A stretch of 64,000 nt of DNA, from assembly GCA_017938215.1 (NCBI GenBank), contig JAGBBZ010000015.1, positions 124,001-188,000 on the forward strand, written 5' to 3'. Made by a program: the position numbers and the translations under genes. The notes under the pieces are model-generated. The model searched no databases. It saw only the letters and a list, made by a program, of their open reading frames with translations, and was not told the DNA's origin. The stretch is from Eubacterium sp. (GTDB lineage: Bacteria > Bacillota > Clostridia > Lachnospirales > Lachnospiraceae). This document shows positions 16,129 to 25,115 of this stretch, piece by piece. Position 1 is the stretch's first letter. Every line of letters begins with the position of its first letter.

Positions 16129-17006
16129 GGAAGACGAAAATAAATAGGCGTGATGTCATGGGTTACCTCTTTTCCACACTATTGATAATGTTCGTTTTAT
16201 TGGCGCTCTGCGCATGGCCAATTGCATACCTGCCACATTACGAGAAAAATGTATATGAGAAATCACAGAACGTCACATGGGAAAGATACGAACAAGCCTT
16301 GGCGGAAGCTACAGAAGAGGACAAAAGAACCGTGCATCTGGACTTTGTTGGATATCCTACAGAAGGAATGAAGACGGAATTAACCAGCTTTGCACAATTT
16401 CTGGAAGAAAGTTCGGAACCCATTTGCTTGGAGATTGATGTGGAAGATTTGAAGCCTACCGGGATGTATACGGTTGTTCGGCGGATGGAAACAGGTTTTT
16501 CGGGTGCTTCCGTTCATTCCAAATGGACACCACGTTCCAGCGGACCAGTGATAACGCAAGGGATAAATTATGATACAGAATGTTATCTGGAAACTTTGTG
16601 GAATCGCCCCCAAGCCATATATGGACAGTATTATCTCTTGCGATTAGCAGATGGTAATGAGGTGCTGGTTCTTCTCAACGATACAGCTCTTGAAATTCCG
16701 AGAAACGGGAAGTGGCAATTACCCTTTGCGTCCAAGCGATATTTGGCATTGGCACAAGAAGATGAAGATTACATAATAGATAAATTGGGAATTCAGACAG
16801 ATTCCACAGGTGACATTTACTATCTGGATGCTTCTGAATGGTGGGCAACCTTTGAAGACGGTTTGGATGAGTTGAAAGAATTTCGCATCCAGGTTATGGT
16901 TGGCTGTCTTTTGACTGGTATCGGTGGTGCTATCGTGGTTTTTATCTTGATGCTAGTGGTCCCGATAAAAGATAAGAAGGAGGATACGTTGGATGAAACA
17001 TTATAA
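16125..17006 (+). CDS. Membrane protein of unknown function, 293 aa
   Basis: Two membrane segments bracket a large external domain: residues about 10-33 (VMGYLFSTLLIMFVLLALCAWPIAYL) and 265-285 (VGCLLTGIGGAIVVFILMLVV). The domain between them is rich in acidic residues and Trp, with no motif recognised. It overlaps the upstream hydrolase by four bases and the downstream SUKH gene by 14 bases, so it is translated from the same message. A surface complex with the hydrolase is possible but unproven. Confidence 0.7.
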   Translation: MRKTKINRRDVMGYLFSTLLIMFVLLALCAWPIAYLPHYEKNVYEKSQNVTWERYEQALAEATEEDKRTVHLDFVGYPTEGMKTELTSFAQFLEESSEPICLEIDVEDLKPTGMYTVVRRMETGFSGASVHSKWTPRSSGPVITQGINYDTECYLETLWNRPQAIYGQYYLLRLADGNEVLVLLNDTALEIPRNGKWQLPFASKRYLALAQEDEDYIIDKLGIQTDSTGDIYYLDASEWWATFEDGLDELKEFRIQVMVGCLLTGIGGAIVVFILMLVVPIKDKKEDTLDETL

Positions 17007-17427
17007 CAAAGCAAAAGAGCTTTTCGATATGGATGCAGTGGAATTTACTGGTGCAGTATCGGAGGAAGTTATTCAAAAAGCGGAACGTACACTAAATCTC
17101 ACCTTTCCAGAGAGTTATCGAAGGTTTTTAAAGGAATTTGGTGCCGGCGATGTGGGTGGAGAAGTGGTATTCGGGTTACTGGAAAATGAACAGGAAAACT
17201 CGGATCTTGATATGCTAAAGATAACCCAGGTGGAGCATGAGTACAAAATGCCAAAGCACATGGTAGTAATTTTCTACAACGCCTTCGAGGATTGTCTATA
17301 TTGTCTGGATACCAGCCAGATGACCGAGGGAGAATGTCCGGTGGTGCGAGTGTCTTCGGATTATGCAGATGTGGAAGAAGTGGCAGAAAGCTTTGGTGCG
17401 TTTTTGATGGATTTGGTAGAAGAGTAA
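16993..17427 (+). CDS. SMI1/KNR4 (SUKH) family protein
   Basis: A 144-residue SUKH-1 protein: VSEEVIQKAERTLNLTFPESYRRFLKEFGAGDVGG near residues 14-50, then VIFYNAFEDCLYCLDTSQ and EGECPVVRVSSDYADVEEVAESFGAFLMDLV. SUKH proteins often act as immunity proteins to contact-dependent nuclease toxins, but many are orphan. No toxin gene lies beside this one. GGAGG precedes the ATG, inside the end of the upstream gene. A bidirectional terminator follows. Confidence 0.88.
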   Translation: MKHYNKAKELFDMDAVEFTGAVSEEVIQKAERTLNLTFPESYRRFLKEFGAGDVGGEVVFGLLENEQENSDLDMLKITQVEHEYKMPKHMVVIFYNAFEDCLYCLDTSQMTEGECPVVRVSSDYADVEEVAESFGAFLMDLVEE

Positions 17428-17429
17428 AG

Positions 17430-17473
17430 AAAAATGACCATATCATTCAAGAAAGAATGACATGGTCATTTTT
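17430..17473. terminator. Bidirectional terminator
   Basis: A near-perfect 19-bp stem (AAAAATGACCAT... with ...ATGGTCATTTTT) and 6-base loop between convergent genes. A- and T-runs at both ends allow termination on both strands. Confidence 0.9.
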
Positions 17474-17489
17474 CATATATTACTTGCTT

Positions 17490-18464
17490 TTATTTGTAAT
17501 CAAAGAGGTCCACATAAAACTTGCGGTAGTCGGTACGTTTTGCTTTCGTAGCGGCGATGGCAGAACGAGGATGCTGGTTTAATTGACCAGTAAGAAGATA
17601 TGGGATATCATATCCCCAGATCGCGCCACTTTCTTTTACTGCCAACATATCCTTCTCAAGGAAATCCAAGATAGGAAGGATGTTGTACTTTGGATTTTTT
17701 AGGAAGCCAAGCATCATTTCGCTTGCGCAGTTTCCGGCACCACGTCCCATGCCACTTACTGTTACATCAAGGAAGCTGACACCGCGGGACAGGGCTTCGA
17801 TGGTATTTGCGAAAGCAAGCTGTTGGTTGTTGTGTGCATGGATACCGATGTATTTACCATATTTTTCAGCGACAGCCAAGTACTTGTCTGCTAAGTCTCT
17901 CATCTGTTCAGGGTAGATGGAACCATAGCTGTCTACGATATAGATGCCGTCTACATTACTTTGTCCGATGAGCTCCAATGCTTCGTCGATATCTTTTTCT
18001 TTGTCGTTAGAGATCGCCATGATATTGATGGTTGTTTCATACCCTTTTTCATGACAATATTCCACGGTTTCGATAGCTGCAGGGATCGTATTGATATATG
18101 TAGCCACACGAACCATGTCAATGACACTTTCGTTGCGGTCAATGATATCACGACGGAAGTCTGTACGTCCCACATCAGCCATTACGGCAATTTTTAAGTC
18201 ACTATCATTGTCGCCGACGATACGACGGATGTCTTCTTCTTTACAAAACTTCCAAGGACCAAAATCTTCCTCTGGAAAAATATCAGCAGATGCTTTATAG
18301 CCAAACTCCATATAATCAACACCGGCTTTAATGTTAGCCTGGTAGAGGTTTTTTACAAATTCGTCGGTAAATCGGAAGTCATTTACCAAACCACCATCAC
18401 GTAATGTTGCATCAAATACCCGTACATCGGGACGATAAGATAAGAGTGTTCCCTTTTTTTCCAT
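17490..18464 (-). CDS. DRE-TIM metallolyase, HMGL/4-hydroxy-2-oxovalerate aldolase-like
   Basis: 324 residues with the metal-binding start VFDATLRDGGLVNDF of the HMGL-like TIM-barrel superfamily, then MEFGYKAS, VDSYGSIYPEQM and the HAHNNQQLAFANTIEALSRG metal-binding block followed by GMGRGAGNCASE. The group holds aldolases such as MhpE; the exact substrate is not clear, and no aldehyde dehydrogenase partner lies nearby. The start at 18464 is set by AAGGAGAT in front; the frame is open to 18512. It is monocistronic with its own promoter. Confidence 0.82.
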   Translation of the reverse strand: MEKKGTLLSYRPDVRVFDATLRDGGLVNDFRFTDEFVKNLYQANIKAGVDYMEFGYKASADIFPEEDFGPWKFCKEEDIRRIVGDNDSDLKIAVMADVGRTDFRRDIIDRNESVIDMVRVATYINTIPAAIETVEYCHEKGYETTINIMAISNDKEKDIDEALELIGQSNVDGIYIVDSYGSIYPEQMRDLADKYLAVAEKYGKYIGIHAHNNQQLAFANTIEALSRGVSFLDVTVSGMGRGAGNCASEMMLGFLKNPKYNILPILDFLEKDMLAVKESGAIWGYDIPYLLTGQLNQHPRSAIAATKAKRTDYRKFYVDLFDYK

Positions 18465-18521
18465 TTTCTTTATCTCCTTTCGAACACTAACATTTGGCAC
18501 AAAAAAACGCACCTAGGAAAC

Positions 18522-18550
18522 ATTGTAACAGAAAAAACTTAATATGGAAA
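18522..18550 (-). promoter_or_regulatory. Promoter of the aldolase gene
   Basis: On the minus strand TTTCCA, 17-bp spacer, TACAAT, with a TGT just before the -10 (extended -10). Confidence 0.55.
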
Positions 18551-18588
18551 GAAAAAAATATAAAAAATTGTAGATTCAAAGGTTATCC

Positions 18589-18617
18589 TTGATAAAATAG
18601 TGGAAACCATGTAAAAT
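18589..18617 (+). promoter_or_regulatory. Promoter of the large secreted protein
   Basis: TTGATA, 17-bp spacer, TAAAAT, about 70 bp before the start; a GC-richer leader of about 60 nt follows. Confidence 0.6.
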
Positions 18618-18688
18618 ATAACTAAGAATGTCGTGGCGCGAACGCTAGATGAAGTAAGCTGGATAGATGCGCGAGAATGGAGGCAATT

Positions 18689-21600
18689 ATGGGAAAAGGA
18701 TTTCAGAAAATAAAACGATATGTCAGTGGGGTGATGGCACTTGTTTTGGTGTTGACGATGTTGCCAATGCAGGAGGTACAAGCAGAAGAAGCGCAGGAAG
18801 TCACCTTAGAAATGTGTGATACGCTGAGCAACAACATCGATGCCCTGGCGGAGAGTTTTGCCTATGATACAGATACGAAGGAGAAGTTGGTAGAGTATCG
18901 TACGACTTATGAACAATATGTTTATTGGGATCAGATGTATGAAAAGACTACAACTGTAGATTCGGTTCGTAACGAAGATGTACTTTCTCAGATGGAAGAA
19001 GCATATCTTATGATTGAATATTTGGATGGGTGTTATGATCAGATCGCGCCATTTGAGGGCTTGACCGACTATTTTGATGTGACAGCGGAGGAGTTTTCAG
19101 CGTTTCAAGCAGTAAGTCAGGATCCAGATAGTGATTTGACAAAGTTTGTTGGTCACTTTACGGGGGCTAGTGATGAAGTTCTTGCTTTCTTTGGAAAAGA
19201 AGGAACAGCGGTTAGCGACGAGACAGATAACAATGAATTAGGAAAAACAGTAGAAGCGGTATATTTGTTTGTGGAAAATAATGCAACTGTCTTTGAAGGT
19301 GTGACTTTGGTGAGTGAAGTGTTAATAGCTGCACCGGAGACGACAGATATTGTAAAAGCGACTTACGAGGATATTAATCCGAAAGTAGAAGCGTTAGGAA
19401 CGTGGAAAGAAGAGTTTGAAGTCAACGGAAGCGGCAGTCAAAAAAATGCATTGGATCGTCGCGTTGCGAAAATTACTTCGAATGAATATATGACATTGGC
19501 GGACTTCTATGATACATATTTGACTCGTTGTCAGAAAATTGGCTTTGAAAAGCGAATTGATGATCTTTATGAAGAGATTTATTCGACCATGGATTATACG
19601 ACACTTTCCACGGATGATGTAAAGATTTCCGAAGTTGAAAATGAGTATGCGATGTTGCCACAAAAGGTTCAGGATCAGATTGTTAACCGAAACATGTTAC
19701 AGGCTCTTCGAGAAAAATATAAAAATAATCTCGAATATTACAACAAAATTGTGGTACCTGCTATTGAGGCATCGAAGCTGATCGAAGAGGATTTCTGGAA
19801 ATTATACGATATGAAATGGCCGAGTTGTGCAGATGCGGAGCAAAATGATGCAGAAGTGGTACAGACGAATCTTGTGGCGGCGGATGCCATTATTATTCAT
19901 GCTAGAAAAACATATGATAGTTTGACTTCGGCTCAGAAAAAGCATGTTACTACGTTGTCTTATTTGGATTATATGGAAAAAACGTATCAAACCATGAATC
20001 TTCGTTATATGACGACAGCGGCTACTAAGTTTTATCCATTGTTGTCTTCGGAATCATTACTGGAATATGCAGAAGAGACAGAATACGCTTACCAGTGGTT
20101 GACAATGTATGTGGGGACAGCGGATCAAGAGACCTTAAGTGAGACGCTGGTGGATCCGGAGTGTGAAACCAGTGATGTTGTATCTGTTATTTCAAAAGCG
20201 GCAGAAAGAACCGCGTATTTGCAACAAAATATCGGAAAAGAGACAGAGGTGGCGATTCAAAAGCTTGTTACAATGGAAGGAAATCAAAAAGGGTTCATAA
20301 GTGCGCAGGAAATTGAATCGGTGTATCGTCTTTATCAACGTGCTTTAGAATACGAGGAAGCAAGCAAGGAATTAAGCGATTTGTCAAAATATAAAATCGA
20401 GGCATTGCACACCCTCGTGCTTTTGGCTGAGAAGACATCGGATGCTATTGTTTTGGCCGGGGATATTGACTTGTCTCAGGAAGAAAATGCAGAGGCGTTT
20501 CTTGAGAAATTTGATGATATATTGTCTTGTGACACAGCGTTTTTAACAGAATTTGCGCAGGTGCAGAAGGACTTCGAAGCCTTGGATGATGGTTCAATCT
20601 GTTTGACGGAGATGACGGAAAAAGCTCTTCGTAGTTATGAAGATGAGTTGAATGTTCAGGCGGAGCGAAAAGAGATTCTGGATGTGTATAATGGCGTTGG
20701 TGTTATGACTGTTATGGATAAACCAGAGATTTCGATGATTCATGAAGCGTGGCAAGCATATCTTAGTATCGTAGGTGAAGATACGGAAACAGACACCATG
20801 TTTGCTGGAAGTGAATTACGTCGATTCGAGATTATCGCTACTAACATTGAACAGTTTATTACCATGTGTGATAATATGACAGATGCTCCACAGACGGAAG
20901 AAGAAAAAGAAGTGGTGGAGCAAGCAAAGACATATTATAATGATGTGTTGACATCAGAGGAAAAGGCATTTGTTCCTCAAGCCTATGTAGATAAATTGCA
21001 ACGTGCTCTTTCTTTGGATGAAATGATACGTGGAGTGATTCGAGCAATTGATGCTGTTGTGGCACCAATTGATGATGCGACATATGTGGATTTTGCAAAT
21101 GAATATGATGAGGCAAAGGCTGCATATGATACATATTTGCTTGCGTACCCACAGGGGGCTGACTGGATTGTGAACAGGAATCGATTGGATCAATATGGAA
21201 CGGCGAAGGAGTTGATCGAAAAGATCAAAGAGTTGTTGCAGGTTCATAGTTCCCAAATGTGTGAGAACAAGGCGCGTATTCAGCAGGCAATCGAAGATTA
21301 TGAAAATTTGCCAACAGAGATACAAAATATGGTGTATAATTATACGTTGTTGTATTCTTTGAATAATGATGTTACGCAAGCCGATGCGGTGCGCGAGACA
21401 TTAAATGGATTGCTTGTGCTTACTCTGGCAGACGAGCAGAATGTAGTGAATGCAAGAAAAGCATACGATTCTCTTGGTGAACGGAGCAAGCAATATGTGA
21501 ATAATGCGATTCTTCTTACATTGGCAGAAAAGCAAGTGACAGCATTGAAGCAAAATGCGGCACAGGCGTTGAAAGAACAACAAGCGCAGTCAAACCAGAC

Positions 21601-21925
21601 GACAGCGCCACCACAAGTAACGACGTCACCGAAGGAGAATTCACAAGAAAGTTCTATCACAACAATGAAGAAGTCCATTAAGAAAGCAAAAGTTTCTAAG
21701 GTGGCGAAAAAGTATAAACTGAAAAGTCGCAAGAAGTTAAAGGCGAAAATTTCAAAACTAAAAAAACGTATGGTTGTGAAGGTGGATGGAAAGAAACTTC
21801 GCCAGAACAAGGACTATACAGTGAAAGTGAAAAAGAACAAAAAGAAAACGAAAGTTACTTTCACGTTAAAAGGTAAAGGAAATTATAAACACACAAAGAA
21901 AGTTACAATTAAAATTGTATATTAG
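18689..21925 (+). CDS. Large secreted helical protein with lysine-rich Ig-like C-terminus
   Basis: 1078 residues. A signal peptide covers residues 1-33 (basic MGKGFQKIKRYVSG, hydrophobic core VMALVLVLTMLPM, cleavage near VQAEEA). Residues about 34-980 are acidic and helical, with loosely repeated elements of the type Y-x(n)-A-xx-YDSLxxxxKxxVxxxxxLxxLE (for example near 408 and 945), similar to FIVAR-like helical repeats. A Thr/Pro/Gln linker precedes a very basic C-terminal module (VKVDGKKLRQNKDYTVKVKKNK, then GKGNYKHTKKVTIKI), an Ig-like domain common in Lachnospiraceae surface proteins. No LPXTG anchor; the basic module may bind wall polymers. ATG 18689 follows GGAGG; the ATG at 18677 overlaps that site. 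Confidence 0.8.
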   Translation: MGKGFQKIKRYVSGVMALVLVLTMLPMQEVQAEEAQEVTLEMCDTLSNNIDALAESFAYDTDTKEKLVEYRTTYEQYVYWDQMYEKTTTVDSVRNEDVLSQMEEAYLMIEYLDGCYDQIAPFEGLTDYFDVTAEEFSAFQAVSQDPDSDLTKFVGHFTGASDEVLAFFGKEGTAVSDETDNNELGKTVEAVYLFVENNATVFEGVTLVSEVLIAAPETTDIVKATYEDINPKVEALGTWKEEFEVNGSGSQKNALDRRVAKITSNEYMTLADFYDTYLTRCQKIGFEKRIDDLYEEIYSTMDYTTLSTDDVKISEVENEYAMLPQKVQDQIVNRNMLQALREKYKNNLEYYNKIVVPAIEASKLIEEDFWKLYDMKWPSCADAEQNDAEVVQTNLVAADAIIIHARKTYDSLTSAQKKHVTTLSYLDYMEKTYQTMNLRYMTTAATKFYPLLSSESLLEYAEETEYAYQWLTMYVGTADQETLSETLVDPECETSDVVSVISKAAERTAYLQQNIGKETEVAIQKLVTMEGNQKGFISAQEIESVYRLYQRALEYEEASKELSDLSKYKIEALHTLVLLAEKTSDAIVLAGDIDLSQEENAEAFLEKFDDILSCDTAFLTEFAQVQKDFEALDDGSICLTEMTEKALRSYEDELNVQAERKEILDVYNGVGVMTVMDKPEISMIHEAWQAYLSIVGEDTETDTMFAGSELRRFEIIATNIEQFITMCDNMTDAPQTEEEKEVVEQAKTYYNDVLTSEEKAFVPQAYVDKLQRALSLDEMIRGVIRAIDAVVAPIDDATYVDFANEYDEAKAAYDTYLLAYPQGADWIVNRNRLDQYGTAKELIEKIKELLQVHSSQMCENKARIQQAIEDYENLPTEIQNMVYNYTLLYSLNNDVTQADAVRETLNGLLVLTLADEQNVVNARKAYDSLGERSKQYVNNAILLTLAEKQVTALKQNAAQALKEQQAQSNQTTAPPQVTTSPKENSQESSITTMKKSIKKAKVSKVAKKYKLKSRKKLKAKISKLKKRMVVKVDGKKLRQNKDYTVKVKKNKKKTKVTFTLKGKGNYKHTKKVTIKIVY

Positions 21926-21943
21926 AAAAAAGTGTGATATAAT
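21915..21943 (+). promoter_or_regulatory. Promoter of the purMND genes
   Basis: TTGTAT, 17-bp spacer, perfect TATAAT. The -35 overlaps the last codons of the upstream gene. Confidence 0.75.
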
Positions 21944-21950
21944 AACTTCG

Positions 21951-21991
21951 TCGTGTGCCACAAAGAACGAAAAAACGTTGGTGGTGTACGA
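21951..21991 (+). promoter_or_regulatory. 5'-end leader hairpin of purM mRNA
   Basis: TCGTGTGCCAC pairs with GTGGTGTACGA (11 pairs, three of them G-U), and an inner AACG/CGTT stem closes an A-rich loop. It begins at the expected transcript start. No T-run follows, so it is not a terminator; it may stabilise or regulate the mRNA. Confidence 0.4.
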
Positions 21992-22033
21992 GGGACAGAC
22001 AGAACAAGTAAACATTACGGAGGTAAGAAAACA

Positions 22034-23059
22034 ATGGATTACAAGAAAGCAGGAGTTGACATTGAGGCAGGATACAAAGCGGTTTCCCTCATGAAGGAGC
22101 ACATTGCGTCTACTATGAGACCAGAGGTGCTGACCGATATCGGAGGATTTTCTGGTGCATTTTCGTTGAAACGCTTTATGGGCATGGAAGAACCAACCCT
22201 TGTATCCGGTACAGATGGCGTTGGAACCAAGCTGAAACTGGCATTTTTGTTGGACAAGCATGATACCATTGGTATCGATTGTGTTGCGATGTGTGTCAAC
22301 GATATTGCATGTGCTGGTGGAGAACCATTATTTTTCTTGGATTATATTGCATGTGGAAAGAATGAGCCAGAGAAAATTGCTAAGATTGTAAGTGGTGTGG
22401 CAGAAGGTTGTCGTCAGTCTGACGCTGCATTGATTGGTGGAGAGACGGCAGAGATGCCAGGATTCTATCCAGAGGATGAGTACGATCTTGCAGGATTTTC
22501 TGTGGGTATTGTAGACAAAAAAGATATGATTACAGGGAAAGATTTGAAGGCTGGTGATGTGCTGGTTGGTATGGCTTCTTCTGGTATCCATAGTAATGGA
22601 TATTCATTGGTTCGTCAGGTGTTTAGTATGAACAGTGAAGCATTGAACCGCAATTATGAAAGTCTTTCTGGTACACTTGGAGAGACACTTCTTACTCCGA
22701 CAAAAATATATGTAAAAGCACTTCGTTCCATTAAGGAAGCTGGTGTGGTAATTAAAGCATGTAGTCACATCACAGGTGGTGGATTCTACGAGAATATTCC
22801 ACGTATGTTGAAAGATGGTACACATGCAGTGATTGATAAAAATAGTTTTGTGATTCCACCGATTTTCGAGATGCTTGCAAAAGACGGAAACGTGGCGGAA
22901 GAAGCGATGTATAATACATACAATATGGGTGTTGGTATGATTACAGCTGTAGATAAAGCAGATGTAGACAAAGCGGTAGCAGCTATTAAGAGCGCTGGTG
23001 AGACTCCATATATTCTTGGTGAGATTAAAGATGGCGAAAAAGGCATTACACTTCAGTAA
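22034..23059 (+). CDS. purM: Phosphoribosylformylglycinamidine cyclo-ligase (AIR synthetase)
   Basis: PurM closes FGAM to AIR with ATP in purine synthesis. The 341-residue protein has the usual [16 protein letters not shown] start, [22 protein letters not shown], the [20 protein letters not shown] block and [14 protein letters not shown] 22034 follows ACGGAGGT; the open frame extends to 21953 but without a site. It leads purM-purN-purD behind a strong promoter. Confidence 0.97.
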   Translation: MDYKKAGVDIEAGYKAVSLMKEHIASTMRPEVLTDIGGFSGAFSLKRFMGMEEPTLVSGTDGVGTKLKLAFLLDKHDTIGIDCVAMCVNDIACAGGEPLFFLDYIACGKNEPEKIAKIVSGVAEGCRQSDAALIGGETAEMPGFYPEDEYDLAGFSVGIVDKKDMITGKDLKAGDVLVGMASSGIHSNGYSLVRQVFSMNSEALNRNYESLSGTLGETLLTPTKIYVKALRSIKEAGVVIKACSHITGGGFYENIPRMLKDGTHAVIDKNSFVIPPIFEMLAKDGNVAEEAMYNTYNMGVGMITAVDKADVDKAVAAIKSAGETPYILGEIKDGEKGITLQ

Positions 23060-23076
23060 GAAAGGATAGAGTCAAA

Positions 23077-23700
23077 ATGACAAAAACAGCGATTCTTGTT
23101 TCTGGCGGAGGAACAAATTTACAAGCGATCATTGATCGCACAGAGGCAGGAGAGATTACCAATACAAGTTTAGAAGTTGTAATCAGCAACAAACCTAGTG
23201 CATATGCATTGGAGCGTGCTGCAAAGCATGGAATCAAAGGTGAGGTGATTGTACCGAAAGAATATTCTACAAGAGAAGAATACGGTGAAGCCATGATTCA
23301 GTGCTTAGAAAGTTACGGAATCGACTTGGTTGTACTGGCAGGTTTTCTTGTGATTCTTCCAGAAAATTTTGTGAAACATTATGAAGGCCGGATGATCAAC
23401 ATTCATCCGTCGTTGATTCCGTCTCACTGTGGTCCTGGGTATTATGGTCTTAAGGTTCACGAAAGTGTTTTGGCACGAGGCAATAAAGTAACAGGAGCTA
23501 CGGTACATTTTGTAAATGAGATTGCAGATGGTGGTCCGATTATTTCCCAAAAGGCTGTGGAGGTACAGGATGATGATACACCAGAGACATTGCAACTTCG
23601 TGTAATGGAGCAGGCGGAATGGAATATTCTTCCCCAGGCGATTGATGACATTGCCAACGGTAGAATCGAGATTGTAGATGGAATTGTAAAACATAAGTAA
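23077..23700 (+). CDS. purN: Phosphoribosylglycinamide formyltransferase
   Basis: PurN transfers the formyl group of 10-formyl-THF to GAR. The 207-residue protein shows LVSGGGTNLQAIID at the N-terminus, VLAGFLVILPENF, the catalytic block INIHPSLIPSHCGPGYYGLKVHESVL and GATVHFVNEIADGGPII. Residues Asn, His and Asp of the active site are all present. It lies 17 bp after purM. Confidence 0.96.
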   Translation: MTKTAILVSGGGTNLQAIIDRTEAGEITNTSLEVVISNKPSAYALERAAKHGIKGEVIVPKEYSTREEYGEAMIQCLESYGIDLVVLAGFLVILPENFVKHYEGRMINIHPSLIPSHCGPGYYGLKVHESVLARGNKVTGATVHFVNEIADGGPIISQKAVEVQDDDTPETLQLRVMEQAEWNILPQAIDDIANGRIEIVDGIVKHK

Positions 23701-23716
23701 AGAAATGAGGTTAGAC

Positions 23717-24988
23717 ATGAAAGTTCTTATAGTAGGTAGCGGTGGACGTGAACATGCGATTGCCACTAGCGTAGCAAAGAGTAGCCAGGTAGAGAAAATC
23801 TATTGTGCACCTGGAAATGCTGGTATCGCAGGAGTGGCTGAGTGTGTGAACATCGGCGCTATGGAATTCGATAAATTGACAGATTTTGCACAGGAAAAGG
23901 GCATAGATCTTACTATCATTGGTATGGATGATCCATTGGTTGGTGGAGTTGTGGATGTATTTGAGGAAAGAGGACTTCGTGTCTTTGGACCAAGAAAAAA
24001 TGCAGCAATCATCGAGGGAAGTAAAGCGTTTTCCAAAGATTTGATGAAAAAGTATAACATTCCAACAGCAACATATGAGAATTTTGATACACCAGAAGCT
24101 GCCCTTGCATATCTTGAGACAGCGAAAATGCCAATCGTATTGAAAGCAGATGGTCTTGCACTTGGTAAGGGTGTATTGATCTGCAATACATTGGAAGAAG
24201 CCAAAGAGGGTGTAAAGACTCTGATGTTAGATAAGCAGTTTGGTGACGCAGGAAATCAGATTGTCATTGAAGAATTTATGACAGGTCGTGAGGTTTCGGT
24301 GCTTTGTTACTGCGATGGTACACACATCAAACCAATGACAAGTGCACAGGATCACAAACGTGCGAAGGATAATGACGAAGGCTTGAATACTGGTGGTATG
24401 GGAACCTTTTCCCCAAGCCCATTTTATGATTCAGAGGTTCAGAAATTCTGTGAAGAGAAGGTATATCAGCCTACGATGGATGCCATGAAGGCAGAGGGAA
24501 GAGATTTTGTTGGTATTCTCTTTGTAGGTTTGATGCTGACACCAGAGGGACCAAAGGTTCTGGAATACAATGCTAGATTTGGTGATCCAGAGGCACAAGT
24601 TGTTCTTCCACGTATGAAAAATGACATTGTGGATGTAATGAATGCTTGTATCGATGGAAAACTGGATGAAATCGATCTGCAGTTTGAAGACAATGCAGCG
24701 GTATGTGTGGTACTTGCCTCAGATGGATATCCAGAAAGCTACGAAAAAGGTAAAATAATCACCGGCTTCGAGAACTTTGATAACAAAGATGGTTACTATG
24801 TATTCCATGCCGGAACGAAGTTCGAAGGTGATGATATCGTGACAAATGGCGGTCGTGTCCTTGGTGTAACAGCAAAGGGGGCTGACTTGAAAGAAGCTCG
24901 TAAAAATGCTTATGCAGCAACCGAGTGGATTTCATTTGAGAATAAGTATATGAGAAATGATATCGGCAAAGCCATAGATGAGGCCTAA
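23717..24988 (+). CDS. purD: Phosphoribosylamine-glycine ligase
   Basis: PurD joins phosphoribosylamine and glycine with ATP. The 423-residue ATP-grasp protein starts MKVLIVGSGGREHAIATSVAKS, then PLVGGVVDVFEERGLRVFGP, KADGLALGKGVLI, SVLCYCDGTHIKPMTSAQDHKRA and EYNARFGDPE. ATG 23717 with ATGAGG before it is preferred over the in-frame ATG at 23705. Its glycine substrate links it to the downstream glyA. The last six codons (AIDEA stop) are echoed twice downstream by a 47-bp tandem repeat. Confidence 0.96.
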   Translation: MKVLIVGSGGREHAIATSVAKSSQVEKIYCAPGNAGIAGVAECVNIGAMEFDKLTDFAQEKGIDLTIIGMDDPLVGGVVDVFEERGLRVFGPRKNAAIIEGSKAFSKDLMKKYNIPTATYENFDTPEAALAYLETAKMPIVLKADGLALGKGVLICNTLEEAKEGVKTLMLDKQFGDAGNQIVIEEFMTGREVSVLCYCDGTHIKPMTSAQDHKRAKDNDEGLNTGGMGTFSPSPFYDSEVQKFCEEKVYQPTMDAMKAEGRDFVGILFVGLMLTPEGPKVLEYNARFGDPEAQVVLPRMKNDIVDVMNACIDGKLDEIDLQFEDNAAVCVVLASDGYPESYEKGKIITGFENFDNKDGYYVFHAGTKFEGDDIVTNGGRVLGVTAKGADLKEARKNAYAATEWISFENKYMRNDIGKAIDEA

Positions 24989-25111
24989 TATTCTAGAGTA
25001 AGAACATAATGGCTTCGGCGATTGATGAGGTCTAAAGTTCTAGATAGTAAACTGAATCGCCTATGCCATAGATGAGGCCTAAAGTTGTAAAATAATTTAG
25101 AAAAGGAGATA
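24971..25111 (+). repeat. Three-copy 47-bp tandem repeat at the purD 3' end
   Basis: Units start at 24971, 25018 and 25065, exactly 47 bp apart. Each opens with GCCATAGATGAGGCCTAA or a close variant (GCGATTGATGAGGTCTAA in unit 2) followed by AGTTCTAGA-like bases. Unit 1 contains the real last codons and stop of purD; units 2 and 3 are non-coding copies of that end. Unit 3 runs into the glyA ribosome site. Unit 2 also holds a GGCGATT/AATCGCC inverted repeat (25017-25061). Confidence 0.8.
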
Positions 25112-25115
25112 GATT

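Noticed and set aside
25017..25061. GGCGATT/AATCGCC stem before glyA as a riboswitch
   Set aside because: The 31-base loop has no conserved glycine or folate riboswitch core; the exact 47-bp repeat explains the sequence better.
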